From Methylophaga sp. (GTDB lineage Bacteria; Pseudomonadota; Gammaproteobacteria; Nitrosococcales; Methylophagaceae), in assembly GCA_014762585.1 (NCBI GenBank), contig JABURN010000180.1, positions 1-30,608 on the forward strand: a stretch of 30,608 bases of DNA, read 5' to 3'. The position numbers were made by a program, and so were the translations under genes. Shown here in pieces: positions 14,761 to 21,537 of the stretch. Position 1 is the stretch's first letter. The number at the start of each line of letters is the position of its first letter. Below the pieces are notes generated by a model. The model did no database searches and was not told the origin of the DNA. It worked only from the letters and a program-made list of their open reading frames with translations.

Positions 14761-17655
14761 ATGAAACTGACCAAACGAGCCGCTGTTTCCAGCCACAAAT
14801 CCAATGGTGTTAATCGCCGTGCCTTTCTGAAAGGTTCGGGCATCGCCGCAGGGGGTGCCGCTTTCCTGTCAGTATTGCCGCCGGCGATGATGCAGAAAGC
14901 CGAAGCTGCTGGTGAGCAGCGCATCAGCTACGATGATGGCGAAATCACCACCAAACGCAGCGTCTGTACTCACTGTAGTGTCGGTTGTGGTGTGGTTGCA
15001 GAAGTGCAAAATGGAGTCTGGACAGGTCAGGAGCCCAGCTTCGAGCATCCTTTCAATCTCGGTTCCCATTGTGCCAAGGGTGCTTCGGTGCGTGAGCACG
15101 GTCATGGCGACAAGCGGCTTAAATATCCACTGAAAAAGGTCAACGGCAAATGGCAGCGGATTAGCTGGGAGCAGGCCATCGAGGAAGTCGGTGACCGCAT
15201 GCTGTCAATCCGCGAGCAGTCCGGCCCGGATTCGGTTTACTGGCTGGGTAGTGCCAAGTATTCCAATGAGCAGTCTTATCTGTTCCGTAAATTTGCCGCT
15301 CTCTGGGGCACCAATAACGTGGACCATCAGGCGCGGATCTGTCACTCCACTACCGTAGCCGGCGTAGCCAATACCTGGGGCTACGGGGCGATGACCAATT
15401 CCTACAACGATATTCACAACGCCAAAGCGATTTTCATCATCGGTGCCAACCCGGCCGAGGCACATCCGGTCTCCCTGCAGCATATTTTCCGTGGTAAAGA
15501 ACGCGGCGCGCCACTGATCGTGGTGGATCCGCGGATGACGCGCACCGCAGCCCATGCGGATCAGTTTATCCGCATCCGCCCAGGTACCGACGTGCCATTT
15601 GTCTGGGGCATGCTCTGGCATATTTTTGAAAACGGCTGGGAAGACAAGGAATTCATTCGTCAGCGGGTTTATGGCATGGATGAAATCCGTAAAGAAGTCG
15701 CCAAATGGACACCGGCTGAGGTCGAGAGGGTTACCGGTGCCAAAGAAGCAGAAGTCTATCAGGCCGCCAAAACCATGGCCGATCATCGTCCCGGCACTTT
15801 TGTCTGGTGCATGGGCGGTACCCAGCACACGATTGGTAACAACAACACCCGTGCTTACTGCATTTTCCAGTTGGCGCTCGGCAATATGGGCGTCTCCGGC
15901 GGCGGTACCAATATCTTCCGCGGTCATGACAATGTGCAGGGCGCGACTGACTTCGGTGTGCTGTCACACAGCCTGCCCGGTTATTACGGCCTGACAGAAG
16001 GTGCCTGGAAGCACTGGGCCCGGGTCTGGGATGTCGATTACGAATGGCTGAAAAACCGTTTTGACCAGAAAGTCTATGAGCCGGAAGCTGGCCTAGGCGA
16101 AGACGGCCCTACCGAAGCGGGCAAATCACCGATGTACACCAATGGTATCCCGGTTTCCCGCTGGATAGATGGTGTTCTGGAAGACAAGGAAAATATCGCC
16201 CAGAACGAAATCATCCGTGCCATGGTCCTGTGGGGCCATGCGCCAAATAGTCAGACCCGCGGTCCGGAAATGAAAGCGGCGATGGAAAAACTGGATATGC
16301 TGGTCATCATCGACCCTTATCCCACAGTTTCCGCGGTGATGAACGACCGCACCGACGGGGTTTATCTGCTGCCGGCGGCGACACAGTTTGAAACCTATGG
16401 CTCAGTGACCTCATCCAACCGCTCGGTTCAGTGGCGTGAGCAAATCATCGATCCGCTGTTCGAGTCTTTGCCTGATCACACCATCATGTACAAGTTTGCC
16501 AAGAAGTTCGGTTTTGCCGAAGCGCTTTGCAAACATATTCAGGTCAATGGTGAAGAACCATTGATTGAAGACATCACCCGCGAATATAACCGTGGTATGT
16601 GGACGGTGGGTTACACCGGTCAGACACCGGAGCGGATGAAACGGCAACTGGAAAATCTGCACACCTTTGATAAAACTACGCTGAGAGCCCAGGGCGGCCC
16701 CTGTGATGGTGAATATTACGGTTTGCCATGGCCATGCTGGGGTACCGGTGACATGAAACATCCGGGCAGCCCGATTCTTTACGACACCTCGGTGCCGGTC
16801 AAAGACGGCGGCCTGCCATTCCGCGCCCGTTTCGGTGTTGAACGCGATGGGGTTAATCTCTTGGCCGAAGATTCCTTCACTGAAGGGTCCGATATCAAAG
16901 ACGGCTATCCGGAGTTCACCGCCGATATGCTGAAGGAACTGGGCTGGTGGAATGAACTGACCGCGGAAGAGCAGAAAGAAGCCGAAGGCAAAAACTGGAA
17001 GACCGATCTGTCCGGCGGTATCCAGCGGGTCGTTATCAACCATGGTTGCGCACCATACGGTAATGCCAAGGCCAGAGCCATTGTCTGGCAGTTCCCGGAT
17101 CCGGTACCGATTCATCGTGAGCCTTTGTATACCAACCGCCGGGATCTGGTAGAAAAATATCCCACCTATGAAGACCGCCGCAGTTTTTATCGTCTGCCGA
17201 CACGCTATGGTTCGGTGCAGGCCAAGGACTTCAGCCAGGAATTTCCGCTGATTATGACCAGTGGCCGACTGGTGGAGTACGAAGGCGGCGGTGATGAAAC
17301 CCGTTCCAATCCGTGGCTGGCTGAATTGCAGCAGGACATGTTTATCGAGATTCATCCGGCCGATGCCAATAATGCCGATGTCAAACATGGAGATCAGGTC
17401 TGGGTCGATGGCCCTGAAGGGGGCTCGATCAAGGTCATGGCTTTTGTTACCGAGCGGGTCGAGCGTGGCACTGTGTTCATGCCGTTCCACTTCGGTGGTC
17501 ATTATCAGGGTGAAGTGCTGCGGGACAAGTATCCCGAAGGGACTGACCCGCATGTACTGGGCGAATCCTGTAATGTTGTTTTCACCTACGGCTACGATTC
17601 CGTGACCATGATGCAGGAGACCAAGGTCTCTCTGTGTCGGGTCAGAGCAGCTTAA
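14761..17655 (+). CDS. fdhA: Periplasmic formate dehydrogenase, catalytic subunit (cysteine form)
   Basis: A 964-residue molybdopterin oxidoreductase. ATG 14761 is preferred; an in-frame GTG at 14752 would add three residues. The Tat signal is NRRAFLKGSG (Arg19-Arg20), so it is exported folded to the periplasm. The N-terminal 4Fe-4S site has Cys69, Cys72, Cys76 and Cys104, followed by the conserved Lys (CAKGAS). The active-site metal ligand is Cys194 in QARICHSTTVAGV, where E. coli FdnG has selenocysteine; no in-frame TGA occurs. The bis-MGD domains fill the rest, with GANPAEAHP and VVDPRMTRTA. In this family it oxidises formate to CO2 and passes electrons through FdhB to cytochrome b and quinone. 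Mo or W cannot be told apart here. The small Tat gene lies upstream and fdhB 15 bases downstream. Confidence 0.95.
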   Translation: MKLTKRAAVSSHKSNGVNRRAFLKGSGIAAGGAAFLSVLPPAMMQKAEAAGEQRISYDDGEITTKRSVCTHCSVGCGVVAEVQNGVWTGQEPSFEHPFNLGSHCAKGASVREHGHGDKRLKYPLKKVNGKWQRISWEQAIEEVGDRMLSIREQSGPDSVYWLGSAKYSNEQSYLFRKFAALWGTNNVDHQARICHSTTVAGVANTWGYGAMTNSYNDIHNAKAIFIIGANPAEAHPVSLQHIFRGKERGAPLIVVDPRMTRTAAHADQFIRIRPGTDVPFVWGMLWHIFENGWEDKEFIRQRVYGMDEIRKEVAKWTPAEVERVTGAKEAEVYQAAKTMADHRPGTFVWCMGGTQHTIGNNNTRAYCIFQLALGNMGVSGGGTNIFRGHDNVQGATDFGVLSHSLPGYYGLTEGAWKHWARVWDVDYEWLKNRFDQKVYEPEAGLGEDGPTEAGKSPMYTNGIPVSRWIDGVLEDKENIAQNEIIRAMVLWGHAPNSQTRGPEMKAAMEKLDMLVIIDPYPTVSAVMNDRTDGVYLLPAATQFETYGSVTSSNRSVQWREQIIDPLFESLPDHTIMYKFAKKFGFAEALCKHIQVNGEEPLIEDITREYNRGMWTVGYTGQTPERMKRQLENLHTFDKTTLRAQGGPCDGEYYGLPWPCWGTGDMKHPGSPILYDTSVPVKDGGLPFRARFGVERDGVNLLAEDSFTEGSDIKDGYPEFTADMLKELGWWNELTAEEQKEAEGKNWKTDLSGGIQRVVINHGCAPYGNAKARAIVWQFPDPVPIHREPLYTNRRDLVEKYPTYEDRRSFYRLPTRYGSVQAKDFSQEFPLIMTSGRLVEYEGGGDETRSNPWLAELQQDMFIEIHPADANNADVKHGDQVWVDGPEGGSIKVMAFVTERVERGTVFMPFHFGGHYQGEVLRDKYPEGTDPHVLGESCNVVFTYGYDSVTMMQETKVSLCRVRAA

Positions 17656-17670
17656 CAAAGAGGTCAAATC

Positions 17671-18264
17671 ATGGCTCGAATGAAGTTTTTATGTGATGCC
17701 GAACGTTGTATTGAATGCAACGCCTGTGTCACTGCCTGTAAAAACGAGCATGAGGTGCCCTGGGGTATCAACCGGCGCCGGGTGGTGACCATCGATGATG
17801 GTCATCATGGTGATGAAAAGTCGATTTCGGTGGCCTGCATGCACTGCAGTGACGCCCCTTGTCAGGCAGTCTGCCCGGTAGATTGCTTCTACACAACGCC
17901 GGAAGGGGTCGTGTTGCATGACAAGGATATCTGCATCGGCTGTGGTTACTGTTTCTACGCCTGCCCGTTCGGCGCACCACAATATCCGCAGGAAGGCGCT
18001 TTCGGTGCCCGTGGCAAAATGGATAAATGTACTTTCTGTGCCGGCGGCCCGGAAGAGGACAACTCCCAGGCGGAACTCGACAAATACGGTCGCAACCGGC
18101 TTGCCGAGGGCAAACTGCCACTCTGTGCCGAAATGTGTTCAACCAAAGCCCTGCTGGCCGGCGACGGTGATATCGTCGCCGACCTGTTCCGTAACCGTGT
18201 CGTACGCCGTGGTGGTCGTCCTGACAACTGGGGCTGGGATACCGCTTATAAAGAACAGCTATGA
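17671..18264 (+). CDS. fdhB: Formate dehydrogenase iron-sulfur subunit
   Basis: A 197-residue protein with sixteen or so cysteines arranged for four 4Fe-4S clusters: CIECNACVTAC (Cys13-Cys23), CMHCSDAPCQAVCP, CIGCGYCFYACP, and the split CTFC..CAEMC pair. This is the usual electron-transfer subunit linking the catalytic subunit to cytochrome b. It lacks the C-terminal transmembrane anchor of E. coli FdnH and has no signal, so it is probably exported with FdhA by the Tat route. Shine-Dalgarno AAAGAGG precedes the start. Its stop overlaps the ATG of the small lipoprotein gene (ATGA). Confidence 0.94.
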   Translation: MARMKFLCDAERCIECNACVTACKNEHEVPWGINRRRVVTIDDGHHGDEKSISVACMHCSDAPCQAVCPVDCFYTTPEGVVLHDKDICIGCGYCFYACPFGAPQYPQEGAFGARGKMDKCTFCAGGPEEDNSQAELDKYGRNRLAEGKLPLCAEMCSTKALLAGDGDIVADLFRNRVVRRGGRPDNWGWDTAYKEQL

Positions 18265-18440
18265 AATATCTTCTGCCAATTATTGCCCTGTTTGCACTCA
18301 GTGCCTGTTATGAGGACACCGATGTCACTATCCATGAACCCGGTGTTTACAAGGGCAAACCGGATAGTCATGTGAAATCCTATGAAGAGCGGGAAGATAT
18401 TCTTTCAACCCGTTTCCAACAAGTGCAGACCGATCGCTAG
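18261..18440 (+). CDS. Small lipoprotein between fdhB and fdhC
   Basis: A 59-residue protein that a 60-residue cut-off would drop. It begins MKYLLPIIALFALSAC: a short basic start, a hydrophobic core and a lipobox L13-S14-A15-C16, so Cys16 should be lipidated. Tyr, not Asp, follows the Cys, which in the Lol rule favours the outer membrane. The mature part is about 44 polar residues (EDTDVTIHEPGVYKGKPDS, ending with FQQVQTDR) without any known domain. Its ATG overlaps the fdhB stop (ATGA) and the fdhC start follows ten bases after its stop, so it is embedded in the operon. Function unknown; I infer a structural or anchoring accessory of the formate dehydrogenase. Confidence 0.8.
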   Translation: MKYLLPIIALFALSACYEDTDVTIHEPGVYKGKPDSHVKSYEEREDILSTRFQQVQTDR

Positions 18441-18450
18441 CGGAGGCGAC

Positions 18451-19473
18451 ATGGCAGTGGCAGACTCGCTGAATAAACGCAAAAAAATGATGCTCTGGAG
18501 TGGAATTATTATTCTGCTCGCCATTGTTGTTCTGCCGATGAGCGGTTACCTGGTGACCGGTTTCAATGAGTCACAGCAGCAATCTGCTGAACCTACCAAT
18601 CCTCGGGCTGATACCTGGCGTCAGGTCCGGCGCGGCAATGAAGGTTACACCGCAGTCACCGGCCAGGAAGCCAATGAACTGATTCAGGGCTCGGGTGAAA
18701 CTTGGCGTCAGGTGCGTAACGGACCGATGGCAACCTATGGCAGCTGGTTTCTGGGCTTTGTATTAGTCGCGATTCTGGCTTTTTACACTATGCGCGGTCA
18801 GGTGAAACTGACCCATCCCCGCACCGGTGAAACCGTTGAACGCTGGACCCTGAACGAACGACGCCTGCACTGGACGACAGCAGTCCTGTTTATCCTGCTG
18901 ACCATCACAGGTTTAAGCCTTTTGTATGGTCGTGCAGTGTTAATTCCATTACTGGGTTATCCCGGTTTCTCAGCTTATGCCAACGTGGCCAAGTTCATGC
19001 ATAACACGCTGGGCCCGGTGTTCATGATTGCCCTGTTTGGCATTCTTATTAAGTTCTTCAGGCACAACTTTTTTAATAAAGTCGATTTGGAATGGTTCAA
19101 AGCCTATGGCGGTATGGTGGGGGACAATCATCCCCATGCCGGACGTATGAACGGTGGTGAGAAGGTCTGGTACTGGGCGCTGGCAACAGCCGGTGTTGCC
19201 CTGTGTTTCTCTGGACTGGTGCTGGACTTTCCTAATTTCGGGCAGGAGCGCGAGGTCATTCAACTGGCACATGTCATTCATCTGACTACGGCTTTGATGC
19301 TGATCGCCTTCTCTTTCGGCCACATTTACATCGGTACCATCGGCACCGAAGGCGCACTGGAAGGCATGACCACCGGTCAGGTCGATGTCGCCTGGGCAGA
19401 GCAGCATCACGATCTGTGGTTGCAGGAGATGCGAGAAAAAAGTAACAACAGGTCATCCGATGCATCGGACTGA
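18451..19473 (+). CDS. fdhC: Formate dehydrogenase cytochrome b556 (gamma) subunit
   Basis: A 340-residue inner-membrane protein. The start at 18451 is set by CGGAGG eight bases upstream; the frame stays open further 5' but that part overlaps the lipoprotein gene. Helices are visible near residues 12-33 (a signal-anchor-like first segment), 95-112, 135-155, 180-200, 228-248 and 265-290. The first loop, about 60 residues, is periplasmic and contains a twice-repeated ETWRQVR/DTWRQVR motif. The region from about 120 on is the FdnI-type di-haem cytochrome b domain, with histidines in LHWTTAVLF, FMHNTLGP, and LAHVIHL..FSFGHIYIG. It should pass electrons from FdhB to quinone. The gene ends with a 14-base palindrome and is followed by a terminator-like hairpin. 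Confidence 0.92.
   Translation: MAVADSLNKRKKMMLWSGIIILLAIVVLPMSGYLVTGFNESQQQSAEPTNPRADTWRQVRRGNEGYTAVTGQEANELIQGSGETWRQVRNGPMATYGSWFLGFVLVAILAFYTMRGQVKLTHPRTGETVERWTLNERRLHWTTAVLFILLTITGLSLLYGRAVLIPLLGYPGFSAYANVAKFMHNTLGPVFMIALFGILIKFFRHNFFNKVDLEWFKAYGGMVGDNHPHAGRMNGGEKVWYWALATAGVALCFSGLVLDFPNFGQEREVIQLAHVIHLTTALMLIAFSFGHIYIGTIGTEGALEGMTTGQVDVAWAEQHHDLWLQEMREKSNNRSSDASD
19456..19469. repeat. Perfect 14-base palindrome at the 3' end of fdhC
   Basis: TCCGATGCATCGGA reads the same on both strands and covers codons just before the fdhC stop. It could form a short hairpin stabilising the mRNA end or bind a protein; the downstream hairpin at 19487 is the better terminator. Confidence 0.35.
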
Positions 19474-19486
19474 TTTTGCGCAAATG

Positions 19487-19526
19487 TGCATAATTTTTGG
19501 TTGTCAGTAACCAGTTATGCATTTTT
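19487..19526 (+). terminator. Probable intrinsic terminator after fdhC
   Basis: Outer arms TGCATAA (19487-19493) and TTATGCA (19515-19521) enclose a second pair TGGTT/AACCA (19498-19502, 19509-19513), with a T-bulge on the left side. Five Ts follow at once (19522-19526) and another run of six Ts comes soon after. The shape fits a rho-independent terminator, though with a bulged stem. Confidence 0.5.
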
Positions 19527-19590
19527 GAGCAAATTTTTTCTGTAAAGAAATCAATTTTTTGCCTGCTTTCTACCCCGACTACTACTTTTT

Positions 19591-19606
19591 AGTCATTTCA
19601 ATGACT
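19591..19606. promoter_or_regulatory. Perfect inverted repeat AGTCATT-TC-AATGACT
   Basis: Seven-base arms with a two-base centre make a symmetric 16-base site, better explained as an operator for a dimeric protein than as an RNA hairpin, since the loop would be too small without opening the top pair. It lies 234 bases before the NAD-linked formate dehydrogenase. The regulator is unknown. Confidence 0.35.
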
Positions 19607-19839
19607 TAGAAACTCCCCTAGGTTTAAGCTTAGGCTGAATACTGTCCTGCAGCCGGGAAAACTCATCCCTGCGATGACTGTAATAGCCCGAATCTGCACC
19701 AAAACGAGGCAAATGCCTGTTTTACAGACAGTTATGACAAATATGCAGCTTCACAGTAAAACTTAGCCATGCTAATTTTTGTCTGTTTAACAACGATAAA
19801 AGCCAACGATGGCATAAAAGATAGAGAGAGGCCTTTTTC

Positions 19840-21537
19840 ATGAGTGGGCAGCAAATCAGTGCTCAAAAGCTGGGCAAAGAGCTCAAATTGCCGCGGGCTG
19901 TCAATAAAGGCAGACAGGTGGACCCCAAAGCCCTGGCTGAAGTCCAGGCATTACTGGGAGATGAACCGCGACGCAAAGATCTGCTTGTTGAGCATCTGCA
20001 CAAAATTCAGGACAACTACAAATACATCTCGGCCGCCCACCTTGTGGCACTGGCCTATGAAATGAAACTGTCCCGGGCCGAAGTCTACGAAGTCGCCACC
20101 TTCTATCATCATTTCGATGTCATCAAGGAAGACCAGACGCCTCCGCCGGCATTGACCGTGCGTGTCTGTGACTCGATGACCTGTGAAATGCTGGGCGCCA
20201 ATGAGCTGATTGATTCGCTGGAACAGGGGCTCGGAAGTGATGTTCGGGTGCAGCGCGTTCCCTGTATCGGCCGCTGTGATAAAGCGCCGGTCGCGGTCAT
20301 CGGCATGCATCCAGTAGAAAATGCTGATACTGCCCGTGTCTCCGAGCTGGTTGAAAACAAACAGACTCAACCGGAAGTCATTGAGCCGATTCGTTTTGAA
20401 CAGTATGTGGAGCAGGGCGGTTACAACACCTACCGACTCTGTATGGAAGGTCAATATGATGTCGAGAAAGTGCTCGACACCATGGATGACTCCGGTTTGC
20501 GTGGTCTTGGCGGCGCGGGTTTCCCGGTCGGCCGTAAATGGCGAATTGTCCGCGACCAACCGGCACCCAAACTGATGGCCGTCAATATCGATGAAGGTGA
20601 ACCCGGCACCTTCAAAGATAAATACTTCCTGGATCGTGATCCGCATTGCTTCCTCGAAGGCAGCCTGATTGCCGCCTGGGCAGTCGGTATTGATGAAATC
20701 TACATCTATCTGCGTGACGAATATGCGGCGATCCGCGAGATGATGGAAGTTGAGATTGCCAAACTGGAGGCTAACCCACCGGTCGCCAATATGCCCAAGC
20801 TCTACCTGCGTCGGGGCGCAGGCGCCTATATCTGCGGTGAAGAATCGGCCATGATTGAGTCGATTGAAGGCAAGCGTGGCATGCCACGTCTGCGTCCGCC
20901 ATATGTGGCACAGGTAGGTCTGTTCGGGCGACCGACGCTGGAACACAACATGGAGTCGCTGTACTGGGTCCGCGATATTCTGGAAAAAGGTCCTCAATGT
21001 CTGACTGATCACGGTCGCCATGGTCGTAAGGGCTTGCGCTCGTTCTCGGTCAGTGGCCGGGTCAACAAACCCGGAGTACATCTGGCGCCGGCCGGTATCA
21101 CCATGCGTGAGCTGATTGATGAATACTGCGGCGGCATGCAGGAAGGCCACGAATTTTACGGTTATTTCCCGGGTGGGGCTTCGGGTGGCATTCTGCCCGC
21201 CTCAATGGGGGATATTCCGCTCGATTTCGATACTCTAAATGAGTATGGCTGTTTCATCGGTTCCGCGGCGGTCGTGGTCTTTTCCGATAAGGATAAGGCA
21301 CGTGATCTGGCGGTCAATGCGATGAAATTCTTTGAAGACGAGTCTTGCGGTCAGTGCACGCCCTGCCGCGTCGGCACAGCCAAGGCTGTGACCCTAATGA
21401 AAGAGAAACAGTGGGATCAGAACTTACTGGAAGAGTTGTCACAAGTGATGGTAGATGCCTCCATTTGTGGTCTCGGCCAGGCAGCACCCAATCCGTTGCG
21501 CTGCGTGATGAAGTATTTCCCTGAGGAGTTGAAATAA
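19840..21537 (+). CDS. NAD-dependent formate dehydrogenase beta subunit, fused NuoE/NuoF type
   Basis: A 565-residue fusion. Residues about 20-165 are a NuoE-like thioredoxin-fold domain with a 2Fe-2S site (CDSMTC, then CIGRC). Residues about 185-560 are NuoF-like: FMN-binding GLRGLGGAGFPVGRKW and NIDEGEPGTFKDK, the NADH-site run GAGAYICGEESAMIESIEG, and the C-terminal 4Fe-4S site SCGQCTPCR with the distant Cys of NPLRC. It should carry electrons from the alpha subunit to NAD+ in the cytoplasm. FdsG and FdsB are separate proteins in many bacteria; the fused form resembles Fdh1B of Methylorubrum extorquens. GAGAGAGG precedes the ATG. The stop and the next start overlap by one base (TAATG). Confidence 0.92.
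   Translation: MSGQQISAQKLGKELKLPRAVNKGRQVDPKALAEVQALLGDEPRRKDLLVEHLHKIQDNYKYISAAHLVALAYEMKLSRAEVYEVATFYHHFDVIKEDQTPPPALTVRVCDSMTCEMLGANELIDSLEQGLGSDVRVQRVPCIGRCDKAPVAVIGMHPVENADTARVSELVENKQTQPEVIEPIRFEQYVEQGGYNTYRLCMEGQYDVEKVLDTMDDSGLRGLGGAGFPVGRKWRIVRDQPAPKLMAVNIDEGEPGTFKDKYFLDRDPHCFLEGSLIAAWAVGIDEIYIYLRDEYAAIREMMEVEIAKLEANPPVANMPKLYLRRGAGAYICGEESAMIESIEGKRGMPRLRPPYVAQVGLFGRPTLEHNMESLYWVRDILEKGPQCLTDHGRHGRKGLRSFSVSGRVNKPGVHLAPAGITMRELIDEYCGGMQEGHEFYGYFPGGASGGILPASMGDIPLDFDTLNEYGCFIGSAAVVVFSDKDKARDLAVNAMKFFEDESCGQCTPCRVGTAKAVTLMKEKQWDQNLLEELSQVMVDASICGLGQAAPNPLRCVMKYFPEELK

Larger units (their letters stand above)
19474..19839 (+). other. 366-base intergenic region between the two formate dehydrogenase operons
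   Basis: There is no gene or tRNA here. It holds a terminator-like hairpin (19487-19526), a perfect inverted repeat AGTCATT-TC-AATGACT (19591-19606), a GGGA/TCCC hairpin (about 19654-19668), AGGCA-AA-TGCCT followed by GTTTT (19707-19722), a distant ACAGAC/GTCTGT pairing (19724 with 19780), and GCCA-ACGA-TGGC near the next start. The last 150 bases must hold the promoter of the NAD-linked enzyme, but no -35/-10 pair is convincing. The stretch is AT-richer than the flanking genes. The folding potential is more than expected for plain spacer, so a small RNA or leader is possible. Confidence 0.5.

Noticed and set aside
16411..17667. 418-codon open frame on the minus strand opposite fdhA
   Set aside because: It lies wholly within the well-supported fdhA frame, has no ribosome binding site or known domain, and reads as a codon-bias mirror of fdhA.
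19560..19700. tRNA or known riboswitch in the gap between the formate dehydrogenase operons
   Set aside because: No cloverleaf, no T-loop GTTCRA and no remembered molybdenum-cofactor riboswitch consensus could be matched by eye.
19951..21150. 399-codon open frame on the minus strand opposite the formate dehydrogenase beta subunit
   Set aside because: It is entirely antisense to a gene with complete cofactor motifs; the translation has no recognisable family features.
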